DNA from: an uncultured Psychromonas sp.
GTDB lineage: Bacteria > Pseudomonadota > Gammaproteobacteria > Enterobacterales > Psychromonadaceae
Assembly (NCBI RefSeq): GCF_947489755.1
Contig: NZ_CANLFB010000016.1
Span: forward strand, 42,065-106,064
DNA: 64,000 bases
Direction of reading: 5' to 3'
In this document: positions 19,808-31,241 of the stretch, one piece after another
Position numbering within the stretch: the stretch's first letter is position 1
How the letters are laid out: each line of letters starts with the position of its first letter
Notes under the pieces: model-generated
Seen by the model: the letters and a program-made list of their open reading frames with translations, nothing else
What the model was told of the DNA's origin: nothing
Databases searched by the model: none
Translations under genes and position numbers: made by a program

Positions 19808-22321
19808 TTAATCCTTAATAGGCGGTGGTGCAAGTACATCACGATTACTATTTGCACCAGAAGGTGCACTAATCACACCTTGCGCTTGTAATTGATCAAC
19901 TAAACGAGCAGAACGGTTATAACCGATACGGAATCGTCGTTGAATACTTGAAATGGACACTTTACGCGTTTCTGTAATAAAACTAACTACTTCATCAAAC
20001 AAGGGATCAATTTCTTCATCCCCTTCTGCTTGTTCTCCTGGCAATAGCATATCTAAATCAGCATCACCGGCTAATATCTCTTGGACATAATTTGGTTGTC
20101 CACGTTTCTTCCAGTCAGCCACCACTTTATGTACTTCATGGTCATCAACAAAAGCACCGTGAACACGCGTTGGGACACCGACACCTGGCGGCATATACAA
20201 CATATCACCATGGCCTAATAACGTTTCCGCACCTTGTTGCCCAAGAATAGTACGAGAGTCAATCTTACTCGATACTTGGAAGGCAATACGTGTCGGAATA
20301 TTCGCTTTAATTAAACCAGTAATAACATCAACTGATGGACGCTGTGTTGCTAGAATTAAATGAATCCCTGCAGCACGGGCTTTTTGTGCGATTCGTGTAA
20401 TAAGCTCTTCACACTTTTTACCCACAATCATCATCATATCTGCAAATTCGTCAACCACTACAACTATCGTTGGTAGCTTCTCTAGCTCAGGCGCACTTTC
20501 TGCCATGCTATCACCCGGTTTCCATAATGGGTCAACGATAGGCTCACCAGCAGCTTTTGCTTTTTTAATCGCGGTATTGTATCCCGCTAAATTACGGACA
20601 CCGATTTCAGCCAATAGTTTATAACGACGCTCCATTTCACCCACACACCAACGCAATGCATTAGCGGCATCTTTCATGTCTGTTACCACTTCAGTTAATA
20701 GATGTGGAATACCTTCATACACATTTAACTCAAGCATTTTAGGGTCAATTAAGATCATGCGTAAATCTTCAGGTGATGATTTATACAATAAACTGACTAG
20801 CATACAGTTAACACCAACAGATTTACCTGAACCGGTTGTACCTGCCACTAAAAGATGTGGCATTTTAGCTAAATCCACAACAACGGGTTGACCAGAAATA
20901 TCTGCCCCTAACACCATGGTTAATGGTGATTTACTTTCATGGAATCTTTTGCAATCAAGTACTTCTGAAATATAAACAATTTCACGATGACGATTAGGCA
21001 ATTCTAACGCAATAACTGATTTACCTGGAATTTGATCTACCACTCGTACACTCATTGCAGATAACGCTCGCGCTAAATCTTTTTCCAGGCTGCTGACGGT
21101 ACTCACTTTCATCCCAGGTGCTAAATCTAATTCAAAACGTGTGATCACCGGACCTGGTAATACATTAACAACGTCTGCCTTTATTTTAAATTCAAGCAAT
21201 TTAGATTCAACTAAACGCGCCGCTGTATCTAACTCTTGCTGTGAGATAGGATTTTCTTTTTTGTCAGGTCTATCTAATAAATCAATATGAGGTAAAGGTG
21301 CAATATTTTGATCGGCTACAAATCGTTCAACGGGACGAGCATGCTCAGGTAAATGAGAAAAATCGACCTTTGCTAATTTTTTCTCTACCTTAGGTTCAGC
21401 AGCGATAGGTTCAAACTCTTGGTCAGAAGCATCGTCCGACTGCCAATCGATGTCATCAATATTGAGTTCAACCTCATCCTCATTTGGCTCATCAATAAAA
21501 CTAGTTCCTAAGAAAGCATCATCTGAGTCATCAGTTTGTTCTGACAAAAATGCGTCATTGTCTTCATTTGTTACTTTACTCGCTAAATTATCGAGTTTTT
21601 TCTGTTCTTTCATTGCTTGTTTTTGTTGTTTTTTCTCTAACTTTTCTTGCAACATTTGTTGTTTATCTAATAATCGTTGTTGATCATCATCAGATCGATC
21701 TTCTTTCATTTTCTTCAGATTATTAGGTAAGTTTGCTAACCATGAAATACCGTTAAGAGTATGTTCGCCAATGCCATCAATTAAGCGGATCCACGAAAAA
21801 CCAAACAATAACGTTGTGCCTGAAATTAAGAAAGTAAGTAATATAAGGTTGACCGCCACTAAGCTAAAAAAGCCTAACATGCTTTGTGCGAGAATATCAC
21901 CAATCAAACCACCAGAGGGATAATACAAATAGTCACTGACATTAAGCGCTATCAAAGCACTCAAACTAAAGAAGGTAAAAATAAAGCCTACAATACGCAA
22001 ACTCAAGTTTAAAAAATCCACATCTAAGCTAAAAGTTGGCTTCCATAAAATAGCCCAAGTAAATGACACAATAATAACAGGAATAAGATAAGCGAGAAAA
22101 CCAAATCCATAAAACAGTATATCTGCAATCCAAGCACCAACTCGCCCGCCTGAGTTCTGAATTTCTGCTACCCATTGTTGCTGTGACCAACTCGGATCAA
22201 CGGGTGAAAAAGTAAATAAGGATAAGGTAATAAAAATGGCCACAAAAGCGCTGACAATAATCCCAACTTCTAGTAACTTTTGCACCCCAGATAGGTGATT
22301 TAATAATTTGCTATTTGACAA
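19808..22321 (-). CDS. ftsK: DNA translocase FtsK
   Basis: An 837-residue division and chromosome-segregation motor. Four hydrophobic segments lie in the first 180 residues, followed by an acidic, Lys/Gln-rich linker (about 200-330) that is short compared with E. coli FtsK (1329 residues), then the motor with Walker A GTTGSGKS (494-501) and Walker [12 protein letters not shown], and the C-terminal gamma winged helix ([23 protein letters not shown]) that reads KOPS sites. The start is TTG at 22321 with AGGG upstream. It heads the ftsK-lolA-rarA cluster. Confidence 0.96.
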   Translation of the reverse strand: MSNSKLLNHLSGVQKLLEVGIIVSAFVAIFITLSLFTFSPVDPSWSQQQWVAEIQNSGGRVGAWIADILFYGFGFLAYLIPVIIVSFTWAILWKPTFSLDVDFLNLSLRIVGFIFTFFSLSALIALNVSDYLYYPSGGLIGDILAQSMLGFFSLVAVNLILLTFLISGTTLLFGFSWIRLIDGIGEHTLNGISWLANLPNNLKKMKEDRSDDDQQRLLDKQQMLQEKLEKKQQKQAMKEQKKLDNLASKVTNEDNDAFLSEQTDDSDDAFLGTSFIDEPNEDEVELNIDDIDWQSDDASDQEFEPIAAEPKVEKKLAKVDFSHLPEHARPVERFVADQNIAPLPHIDLLDRPDKKENPISQQELDTAARLVESKLLEFKIKADVVNVLPGPVITRFELDLAPGMKVSTVSSLEKDLARALSAMSVRVVDQIPGKSVIALELPNRHREIVYISEVLDCKRFHESKSPLTMVLGADISGQPVVVDLAKMPHLLVAGTTGSGKSVGVNCMLVSLLYKSSPEDLRMILIDPKMLELNVYEGIPHLLTEVVTDMKDAANALRWCVGEMERRYKLLAEIGVRNLAGYNTAIKKAKAAGEPIVDPLWKPGDSMAESAPELEKLPTIVVVVDEFADMMMIVGKKCEELITRIAQKARAAGIHLILATQRPSVDVITGLIKANIPTRIAFQVSSKIDSRTILGQQGAETLLGHGDMLYMPPGVGVPTRVHGAFVDDHEVHKVVADWKKRGQPNYVQEILAGDADLDMLLPGEQAEGDEEIDPLFDEVVSFITETRKVSISSIQRRFRIGYNRSARLVDQLQAQGVISAPSGANSNRDVLAPPPIKD

Positions 22322-22380
22322 GAAAATAACCCTAAAAATAAAAAATGCCTAATGGCATAATAAAAATAAATAAAACGCTC

Positions 22381-23091
22381 TTAATCTAGAAAATTATCCG
22401 GTAATTGATCACGTAAACGTAGCCAAATTTTGCCACTGGCAAAGGCTGAGTCGCGTACAATTTGCATAATTTGCTGTCCATCACCTTCTTCAAATACTGT
22501 TTTAATATCAGCATAGAATGATAATGCGATTAATTTTGCTTCCGTGTTGGAGAAATAAAACATGCCGACTTTACGATATAAGTCCTGCAAGCCATTTAAA
22601 ATCAATACGTAAATCATATTATTCGATGAAACGGCTACATGATGATAAAAACGATAATCAAATTCAGTAAAAACTTCACTGCTCGCATCAACGGCAGGAA
22701 TATCTTTTAAAAATTCAATCACACTTTTACTATTATGTTTTGCAGCCATTCGTAAAATAATCGTACTGATATTTGTTCTTACAGACATTAGTTGGTCAAT
22801 AAAATCGCCACGACGTTCCTTATCTAAACGCGTTAATGTACTTAAAACATTTAATCCTGACGTTTCCCAGAAATCATTAACTTTAGTTGCCTTACCGTGA
22901 CGGATGGTAATCCACCCTTCTTTCGATAATCGCTGCAATACTTCACGTAACGTTGTGCGAGTGACACCTATTTTATCCGCTAACAGTCTTTCCGCAGGTA
23001 ACTCGGAATGGATCGGTATCGTTCCGTTCCAAATAGACTCTATTAGGTATTGTTCTGCTACATCAGCAGGGCCTTTAACTTTCATTATCAT
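22381..23091 (-). CDS. fadR: Fatty acid metabolism regulator FadR
   Basis: A 236-residue GntR-family regulator that senses long-chain acyl-CoA. The winged-helix region (LPAERLLADKIGVTRTTLREVLQRLSKEGW, then HGKATKVNDFWETSGLN) and the ligand domain (LMSVRTNISTIILRMA, LILNGLQDLYRKVGMFYFSN) match E. coli FadR. The E. coli protein starts MVIKAQSP, so I start at the equivalent MIMKVKGP (ATG 23091) and not at the upstream ATG 23139. In vibrios and E. coli fadR is divergent from nhaB-dsbB; here nhaB is missing and dsbB follows directly. Confidence 0.93.
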   Translation of the reverse strand: MIMKVKGPADVAEQYLIESIWNGTIPIHSELPAERLLADKIGVTRTTLREVLQRLSKEGWITIRHGKATKVNDFWETSGLNVLSTLTRLDKERRGDFIDQLMSVRTNISTIILRMAAKHNSKSVIEFLKDIPAVDASSEVFTEFDYRFYHHVAVSSNNMIYVLILNGLQDLYRKVGMFYFSNTEAKLIALSFYADIKTVFEEGDGQQIMQIVRDSAFASGKIWLRLRDQLPDNFLD

Positions 23092-23154
23092 GTTATTCTG
23101 GTTTTCCAATATCATATCGCGACATCTTAACATATTCATTCAACTCAACGATGA

Positions 23155-23170
23155 CTGTTTAGAAAAACAG
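23155..23170. promoter_or_regulatory. LexA-like palindrome between fadR and dsbB
   Basis: CTGTTTAGAAAAACAG fits CTGT-N8-ACAG and is a near-perfect palindrome (ACTGTTT/AAACAGT). It lies 64 bp upstream of fadR. The centre is less TA-alternating than in strong LexA boxes, so it might instead be a small hairpin or another regulator's site. Confidence 0.35.
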
Positions 23171-23312
23171 TACCATTAAATGCTTAAATTGAGTGTAATT
23201 TTTCATGTGACTTAAATTATTTAAGTTTTCCTCAGTAATCCTCTGTTTATATTGAACTTTTAAGAGGTACAATAGCACTTATTAAGTTGAAATATTCTAT
23301 TAGGAGAATCCA

Positions 23313-23831
23313 TTGATTTCAAATTTAAAACCACTTTCATTACAACGTTGGCCTTGGTTATTGCTGGCAGCAAGTGCATTAACAATGGAATTATGTGCAC
23401 TTTATTTCCAACATGTCATGCAACTTGAACCTTGTGTTATGTGCGTTTATGAGCGCCTTACTATGCTTGCTATTGTCGCTGCTGGTTTAATTGGAGCGAG
23501 CGCACCTCACAACCTGCTTGTCCGTCTTATTGCTTTTGCTACTTGGGCCGTAGGTTCAATTTGGGGACTATTATTAGCCATGGAGCATACTGACTATCAA
23601 ATGAATCCATCGCCTTTTGCCACTTGTGACTTTTATCCAAACTTCCCAAGTTGGTTACCATTGCATGAGTTATTTCCTTGGTTATTTAACCCAACAGGTT
23701 ATTGCTCTGACATCGTTTGGACTTTTTTAGATTACTCAATGCCACAATGGTTGATCGTTACCTTTGCTATCTATGTTGTTATCTTTATAGTGATTGCAAT
23801 TACCGCGTTATTACCCGCTAAAACCAAATAA
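23313..23831 (+). CDS. dsbB: Disulfide bond formation protein DsbB
   Basis: A 172-residue inner membrane protein with four membrane segments that reoxidises DsbA and passes electrons to quinone. Both functional cysteine pairs are present: Cys41-Cys44 in PCVMCVYER and Cys105 with Cys131 in the second periplasmic loop. The start is TTG at 23313, fixed by AGGAGAAT just upstream and by alignment with the family. It is a single-gene unit followed by an inverted repeat. Confidence 0.95.
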   Translation: MISNLKPLSLQRWPWLLLAASALTMELCALYFQHVMQLEPCVMCVYERLTMLAIVAAGLIGASAPHNLLVRLIAFATWAVGSIWGLLLAMEHTDYQMNPSPFATCDFYPNFPSWLPLHELFPWLFNPTGYCSDIVWTFLDYSMPQWLIVTFAIYVVIFIVIAITALLPAKTK

Positions 23832-23850
23832 GACGATGCACTAAAGCAAA

Positions 23851-23898
23851 AGACTGCACTTATTACTTAAATTAAAAAAAGTTAATGTAGTGCAGTCT
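23851..23898. terminator. Inverted repeat between dsbB and the small conserved gene
   Basis: AGACTGCACT at 23851-23860 and AGTGCAGTCT at 23889-23898 are perfect complements with a 28-base AT-rich loop. It lies between convergent genes and is probably a shared terminator, although a clean T-run is missing. Confidence 0.4.
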
Positions 23899-23916
23899 TC
23901 GATAATAATTTAATCG

Positions 23917-24177
23917 TTATTTTAAAAGTGAATGGTCAGCAGGTAAATTTTTCATTATCCAGACCACTAATTTATGACGTATATTAGCGGTATTTTCATC
24001 AGCTTCATTCAGCGGATTGATCAACTTATCTTGCACTAATAAACGATAAATACATTCTTGTTTATCCTTTGCAGAAGTCGTGCTATCGATACCGACATAA
24101 CCTCTTTTTATTGCATAAGCAGTACCCAATTTCGTTGCATGCTGTAATAACTGAGATTCATTTTTAATTTTTTTCAT
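23917..24177 (-). CDS. Small conserved protein, DUF5062-like
   Basis: An 86-residue basic protein: MKKIKNESQLLQHATKLG, then ECIYRLLVQDKLI and KLVVWIMKNLPADHSLL. It resembles the small DUF5062 proteins of vibrios as I recall them, but I cannot verify this without a search. It is predicted cytoplasmic and mostly helical, with no signal peptide. It lies 150 bp downstream of ligA on the same strand and may be cotranscribed. Function unknown. Confidence 0.65.
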   Translation of the reverse strand: MKKIKNESQLLQHATKLGTAYAIKRGYVGIDSTTSAKDKQECIYRLLVQDKLINPLNEADENTANIRHKLVVWIMKNLPADHSLLK

Positions 24178-24327
24178 ACCTATCCCTTAAACGTTCTTAT
24201 ATTGCACCTATTAAAATTCATCATACACAAAATAAATGTTAGTTATGTGAATGGCTTACAACATTTTACTTCAGACAAGCAATACAACACGAACTGATTA
24301 TATTACTTGTTTAATACTCATTAACAT

Positions 24328-26355
<2,028 letters not shown>

Positions 26356-26372
26356 TTATTGGTTTTTACTAA

Positions 26373-26397
26373 TAAAAAAACCTCGTAAACGAGGCTC
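26373..26397 (-). terminator. Hairpin with T-run between zipA and ligA
   Basis: On the minus strand, a CCTCG/CGAGG stem with a four-base loop is followed by seven T. It lies only about 30 bp before the ligA start, so it either ends zipA transcripts or attenuates readthrough into ligA. Confidence 0.75.
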
Positions 26398-26433
26398 TCT
26401 TAGGAAGTCAGTGCTGATATTAACTATCAACAC

Positions 26434-27360
26434 TTATTTATATTTTTCTAAACGTTTACGATATTCTATAAATTGTTCTTGAGTAAACCGTTCACGTTTT
26501 TCGTTTAATACTTCACAATCGAACTCTTCAGCGACCTGCTCCACCGCCCTTAACATCATATCAAAGGATTTATTTACGCTAATTTTATGATTCGGAGCGG
26601 TAAAGAAAAACGAAATACCAGGTGAGTTGAATTGTTCCATATAATCAACATCAAAGGTACCTGGAGCCATCATATTAGCAATACTAAATAATACTTCCCC
26701 AGTGCCATTTGAGTGCTCATGGCGATGAAATATATTCATTGCGCCATAACGGAATCCTGATGTTAAAAAGAATTGTAATAACTCATGACCACCTAAACGT
26801 TTACCTTCCTTTGCTGCTACATTGAATATAAACAATTCGACTTGCTCGTCATTCTCTTCTAATGCGTTATCCACCTTGCCTTCTGAGCTCGGTTTAGCGT
26901 CGATAGGTTTTTTTTCAGTTTTTTCTAATGAACGTTCATTTTTAGCTTGTTGTTCTGTCGCTAGCAGATCATCTTCTGATAATGCGATAGCTTGATCAAT
27001 AGAGGTGATAACTTCATTGTCTTGAACCTGATTTAATTGCACTTTTTCAGTTTTATCACTTTTCGCTTTCGAATCAAGCTTAAATTCAAAAGGTTCAAGT
27101 TCCTCTTTTTCATCTTTTATAGATGAAGAAAAAGGAACACTATCAAAATCTCGTGTTAATGGTCGTTCAGTATCAACGTCTTCAGACTCATCAATTTCTT
27201 CTTCTAGTTCAGCTTCTTCACGTTCTAGCTCATCTAATTCAGCTTGTTGCTCAGCTTTTAATGCTAATTTATTTTTTCGGTTTAATAAAAAACCGTGAAT
27301 TGATACACCGGCAATAGCTAAAATGCCAATAACAATAAGAATAGATTGAAAATGCTGCAT
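26434..27360 (-). CDS. zipA: Cell division protein ZipA
   Basis: A 308-residue inner membrane protein with one N-terminal membrane segment (about residues 5-25, VIGILAIAGVSIHGFLL), a long charged linker rich in Glu, Lys and Asp (about 30-170), and a C-terminal FtsZ-binding domain (about 170-305: LFIFNVAAKEGKRLGGHELLQF, GAMNIFHRHE, MAPGTFD). It anchors FtsZ to the membrane. The placement divergent from cysZ and upstream of ligA is as in E. coli. Confidence 0.95.
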   Translation of the reverse strand: MQHFQSILIVIGILAIAGVSIHGFLLNRKNKLALKAEQQAELDELEREEAELEEEIDESEDVDTERPLTRDFDSVPFSSSIKDEKEELEPFEFKLDSKAKSDKTEKVQLNQVQDNEVITSIDQAIALSEDDLLATEQQAKNERSLEKTEKKPIDAKPSSEGKVDNALEENDEQVELFIFNVAAKEGKRLGGHELLQFFLTSGFRYGAMNIFHRHEHSNGTGEVLFSIANMMAPGTFDVDYMEQFNSPGISFFFTAPNHKISVNKSFDMMLRAVEQVAEEFDCEVLNEKRERFTQEQFIEYRKRLEKYK

Positions 27361-27568
27361 TATTGATTCTCTTGATTTGTTTAAATAACTTGATTCATTT
27401 TAGATAATTTAATGACTCATAAATTACCCTGTATCGCCCTGTACGTCTATCGTTTGCATCTACTTTTTTATAAAACGGCGACTCAATTTATAAAAGAATG
27501 CATTTATTAGCTGATATTTACTGTCTACAAGGTAATATTATCAGATATATCAATAAGAAGGCTTAATA

Positions 27569-28348
27569 ATGAACAGTAAAAACATAATTGATCAACCTTT
27601 AAGTGGTTTAGGCTACTTACTAAAAGGTATTCAACTACTCAGTCATCCACAACTTAGAATATTTGTGTTAATTCCATTACTTATTAATGTGTTTATCTTT
27701 GCCAGTGCATTTTGGTTTTTATTTTCCAGTATCACAGCATGGATTGAAACCTACATGCAAGAATTACCCACCTTCTTAAGTTGGTTGTCTTACATATTAT
27801 GGCCAATCATTATTTTTACTATCTTATTTTCCTTTTCATTTATATTTTCTACTATTGCCAATCTCATTGCAGCACCGTTCAATGGTTTGTTAGCAGAGAA
27901 AACTGAAATTCTATTAACCAATGCACAAATAAATGATGATGGTTGGCAAGATATATTTAAAGACCTTCCACGTATACTGAAAAGAGAATGCCAAAAATGG
28001 GTTTATTTTTTACCACGTATGCTGGGGTGCCTTATTTTATTTTTTGTTCCCGTTATTGGACAAACCATTGCCCCAATAGTTTGGTTTATTTTTGCAGGTT
28101 GGATGATGGCGATTCAATATGCAGATTACCCATTTGATAATCATAAAGTGTCTTTTATTACGATGAGAAAAACACTGGCTACTCGTTTTGGTAAAAATAT
28201 CACCTTCGGCATGATTATCAGTTTTTGTACCACTATTCCACTGGTAAACTTTATTATTATGCCAATTGCTGTCTGTGGCGCCACGGCTGCTTGGGTGGAT
28301 ATTTATAAGAGAGAAGTGTTAGAGAACCCGCTCAACCGTATCGAATAA
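27569..28348 (+). CDS. cysZ: Sulfate transporter CysZ
   Basis: A 259-residue membrane protein with four main hydrophobic stretches and the family features GLGYLLKG near the N-terminus, NLIAAPFNGLLAEK and YADYPFDNHKVSF. CysZ imports sulfate for cysteine synthesis. It is divergent from zipA, the arrangement found in E. coli, and is followed by a bidirectional terminator. Confidence 0.94.
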   Translation: MNSKNIIDQPLSGLGYLLKGIQLLSHPQLRIFVLIPLLINVFIFASAFWFLFSSITAWIETYMQELPTFLSWLSYILWPIIIFTILFSFSFIFSTIANLIAAPFNGLLAEKTEILLTNAQINDDGWQDIFKDLPRILKRECQKWVYFLPRMLGCLILFFVPVIGQTIAPIVWFIFAGWMMAIQYADYPFDNHKVSFITMRKTLATRFGKNITFGMIISFCTTIPLVNFIIMPIAVCGATAAWVDIYKREVLENPLNRIE

Positions 28349-28514
28349 CTTAAGACGATATAAACTGTATTTATTTATATCTAAAACATTAAGTTAACCA
28401 TTTGCTAATAAGCGTATGGTAATGAGCTTTAGAAACAGGTTTAGTGTTGTGTAGAGTCTTGCTTTGTAAACATACAAAGATTTTTACACTTTTGACTCAA
28501 TAAAAATAGACAAT

Positions 28515-28555
28515 AAAAAAGCCTATCAGATAATAATATCTCGATAGGCTTTTTT
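28515..28555. terminator. Bidirectional terminator cysZ/sodB
   Basis: AAAAAAGCCTATC and GATAGGCTTTTTT form a long stem with a 15-base loop. It lies between convergent cysZ and sodB and has T-runs on both strands. Confidence 0.88.
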
Positions 28556-28601
28556 CAAAACGAATAAATTAACCAAAGTTAATCATTCATTATCAATCAA
28601 C

Positions 28602-29186
28602 TTATGCAGCGAAGTTCTTAGCTACAAATTCCCAGTTAACTAGTGCCCAAAAACCATTTAGGTAGTTAGGACGAACGTTACGGTAATCGATGTAGTAAGC
28701 ATGTTCCCATAAATCAACAGTAAGAAGAGGAGTAGTACCTTCTTCTGTTAATGGAGTGCCTGCATTTGATGTGTTTACGATTTCTAGTGAACCGTCTGCT
28801 TTTTTAACTAACCAAGTCCAAGAAGAACCAAAGTTATTCACTGCTTTATCATTTAATGCTGCTTGGAATTCTGCGAATGAACCGAATTTAGCATTAATTG
28901 CAGTAGCAAGTTCACCCGTTGGTTCGCCACCAGCGTTTGGTGCTAGACAGTTCCAGTAAAAAGTGTGGTTCCAGATTTGTGCAGCATTGTTAAAAACGCC
29001 ACCTTCAGAAGTTTTGATGATTTCTTCTAAAGATTTTTCAGCAAGATCAGTACCTTCAACTAAACCGTTTAGTTTAGCAACATATGTTGCATGGTGTTTA
29101 CCATGGTGAAATTCTAATGTTTCAGCTGAGATATGTGGTTCTAATGCGTCTTTTGCATAAGGTAATGCTGGTAATTCAAAAGCCAT
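28602..29186 (-). CDS. sodB: Iron superoxide dismutase SodB
   Basis: A 194-residue cytoplasmic enzyme that dismutates superoxide. Metal ligands are visible in [22 protein letters not shown] and [13 protein letters not shown]. The [11 protein letters not shown] and AGGEPTG segments are typical of the iron form, not the manganese form. Start ATG 29186 has a good ribosome site. The gene is divergent from grxD, with an FNR-like site and other palindromes between them. Confidence 0.97.
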   Translation of the reverse strand: MAFELPALPYAKDALEPHISAETLEFHHGKHHATYVAKLNGLVEGTDLAEKSLEEIIKTSEGGVFNNAAQIWNHTFYWNCLAPNAGGEPTGELATAINAKFGSFAEFQAALNDKAVNNFGSSWTWLVKKADGSLEIVNTSNAGTPLTEEGTTPLLTVDLWEHAYYIDYRNVRPNYLNGFWALVNWEFVAKNFAA

Positions 29187-29275
29187 TTTAAATTCTCCTA
29201 ATAAAGGCTGGGGGGGGATCTTACTTTATAGTGGTCATTTATACTTACTTTATGAATAAAAAGCCACCACAAAGA

Positions 29276-29289
29276 TTGATCTAGATCAT
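29276..29289. promoter_or_regulatory. FNR-like site upstream of sodB
   Basis: TTGATCTAGATCAT matches the FNR pattern TTGAT-N4-ATCAA at 9 of 10 positions. It is 90 bp before sodB and 106 bp before grxD and could serve either. The related Crp pattern fits less well. Confidence 0.45.
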
Positions 29290-29293
29290 TTTG

Positions 29294-29360
29294 TATCTAT
29301 GATAGAATAATCGCAAATTCATAGATAGATTGCACGCATACAACTGTTATAATGTGCAAT
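29294..29360. promoter_or_regulatory. Inverted repeats in the grxD promoter region
   Basis: Two inverted repeats stand in a row before grxD: TATCTATGA/TCATAGATA (29294-29302 with 29319-29327) and ATTGCAC/GTGCAAT (29329-29335 with 29354-29360). A TATAAT motif lies inside the second one. They look like operator sites of an unidentified regulator. Confidence 0.4.
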
Positions 29361-29394
29361 TAATTAATAACATTCTATCGTTAGAGGAAATATA

Positions 29395-29727
29395 ATGGAA
29401 ACATTAGATAAAATTAAAGAACAATTAAGCGAAAATACTATCTTGTTATACATGAAAGGTTCGCCAAAATTACCAAGCTGTGGTTTTTCATCACAAGCTT
29501 CGCAAGCGTTAATGCAATGCGGACAACCTTTTGCTTATGTTGATATTCTACAAAATCCAGATATCCGTGCTGAACTACCAAAATATGCAAATTGGCCAAC
29601 TTTCCCACAATTATGGGTAGACGGTGAATTAGTCGGTGGATGTGACATTATTTTAGAAATGTCTCAGCAAGGTGAATTACAAGAGTTAATCACTGCTGCA
29701 GCAGAAAAAGCAGAAGCAGCTAAATAG
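29395..29727 (+). CDS. grxD: Monothiol glutaredoxin (Grx4 type)
   Basis: A 110-residue CGFS-type glutaredoxin; Cys29 lies in LPSCGFSSQA, and the glutathione-binding motifs NWPTFPQLWVDGELVGGCDI are present. Such proteins carry or sense Fe-S clusters with BolA partners. It is near rnt and sodB, as in E. coli. A strong terminator follows. Confidence 0.96.
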   Translation: METLDKIKEQLSENTILLYMKGSPKLPSCGFSSQASQALMQCGQPFAYVDILQNPDIRAELPKYANWPTFPQLWVDGELVGGCDIILEMSQQGELQELITAAAEKAEAAK

Positions 29728-29744
29728 TAAAACGACCTTCTATC

Positions 29745-29784
29745 AAAAAAGGCCATATTAACAATGTTAATATGGCCTTTTTTT
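29745..29784 (+). terminator. Terminator after grxD
   Basis: A stem with arms GGCCATATTAAC and GTTAATATGGCC, extended by A/T pairs, has a three-base loop and is followed by a T-run. It starts 18 bp past the grxD stop. Confidence 0.93.
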
Positions 29785-29851
29785 AAAAACTGTTTTTATC
29801 TTTTATCTATATTTTTCTACACTTGAGGTCACGTTATAAGAAATGAATTAA

Positions 29852-30250
29852 TTAACGATCGTCATTACAACTTATATCAGAGTAAGCAATACCGCTGTTA
29901 TTATATGCACCAATACGGTAACAATAAGTGTTATTAGATAAGACATTTGTATCAATATAACTAACTTGATTAGCATTGACAGAAGTGAGTATAACAAATT
30001 CGTCTGCCCCACCAAGGCTTCGTTCAATAAGAAAGCCTTCTTCATTATCAGCTAAATCATCCCACCTAACTTCAAGAGATTCATATTCTTCTAATACATC
30101 AAAAATTTCAGTGCTTTCAGAAGTACTTTCATTTGAAGAGTCGTTATAAGTCTTGTTGGATTGTACTGAATTAGAGCTGTCATCCGCACACCCTAGTAAC
30201 GAAACAAAACATACAGACACAATGAACGTATAGCACTTATTTTTTATCAT
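29852..30250 (-). CDS. Lipoprotein with fibronectin III-like domain
   Basis: A 132-residue lipoprotein: signal peptide with lipobox LLGC (Cys at about 21), a Ser/Asn-rich linker, and a region from about residue 55 reading VRWDDLADNEEGFLIERS, then VSYIDTNVLSNNTYCYRIGAYN. This is the pattern of a fibronectin type III module (Trp-Asp start, later YxYRV-like strand). No enzyme function is visible. The lipid anchor suggests an envelope location. Confidence 0.7.
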   Translation of the reverse strand: MIKNKCYTFIVSVCFVSLLGCADDSSNSVQSNKTYNDSSNESTSESTEIFDVLEEYESLEVRWDDLADNEEGFLIERSLGGADEFVILTSVNANQVSYIDTNVLSNNTYCYRIGAYNNSGIAYSDISCNDDR

Positions 30251-30507
30251 TTTCTACCAAGTCCTTTTTAACCGATTTAACCTATTTTCAACAAACAAAA
30301 TAGTCAGTTAAAAAATTCAAACTTATAGACCACCTTAGTAGCAAAAGATTCACTTTAAAACTCATCTATAAAACATTCAAAAATATAAAGTTAATTTGCA
30401 AAAAAATATATCACTAAAACATAAATATTGATAATAAAATAAAAGGTATTATTATATGAAAATACTGCTACTTTTGGTATTGTTTTAACTTTAAGTGATT
30501 GATTTAA

Positions 30508-31116
30508 TTACCAACCACCAAATGCCTTGTAACGATTTACCATGTAATAAAACAACTCAGCAGTCACTTCTGTATCATATAAAGCAGAATGCGCTTCTTT
30601 GTTATCGTAATCTACGCCTGCTTTTTCACATGCTTTAGCTAAAACGGTTTGTCCTAACGTTAAAGCTGCCATACTTGCAGTATCAAATGAAGCAAAAGGA
30701 TGGAATGGAACACGTTTTAAATTACAACGCTCCGTCGCTTTATTAATAAAACCTTGATCGAACGATGCATTATGCGCCACTAAGATAGCACGACTACAAT
30801 CGTTGTTTTTTTGATATTTACGCACCTTCTTAAAAATTTCAGTTAATGCTTCACGTTCATCAATTGCGCCTCGTAGAGGGTTAAAAGGATCAATCCCAGT
30901 GAAACTTAACGCTTTAGGGTCTAACTCTGCACCTTCAAAAGGCATCACATGAAAATGGATTTTATCGACACTTTTTAAGTACCCTTGCTCATCCATCTCA
31001 GGAAATATAGCCGCGATTTCTAAAATAGCATGGACTTGAGGATCCAAGCCTGAAGTTTCAATATCAATGATAACCGGGTAAAAACCTCGAAAACGATCTA
31101 CTAATTTGTTATCCAT
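30508..31116 (-). CDS. rnt: Ribonuclease T
   Basis: A 202-residue DEDDh-family 3'-5' exonuclease that trims tRNA and other stable RNA 3' ends. The catalytic residues are visible: Asp18 and Glu20 in [10 protein letters not shown], Asp in [10 protein letters not shown], and His/Asp in AHSALYDTE. It is close to E. coli RNase T over its full length. It is divergent from motY, as in vibrios. Confidence 0.96.
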   Translation of the reverse strand: MDNKLVDRFRGFYPVIIDIETSGLDPQVHAILEIAAIFPEMDEQGYLKSVDKIHFHVMPFEGAELDPKALSFTGIDPFNPLRGAIDEREALTEIFKKVRKYQKNNDCSRAILVAHNASFDQGFINKATERCNLKRVPFHPFASFDTASMAALTLGQTVLAKACEKAGVDYDNKEAHSALYDTEVTAELFYYMVNRYKAFGGW

Positions 31117-31241
31117 TACATCTCACTGTTAAAATAAAGTGTGATTATTATGCCAGAAAGCGTGAAAAACCTCATAATTTTACTAAAGATATTTACTCAC
31201 TTGCCGATATAAACAACAGTGATTAAAAATATCGAGCCATT

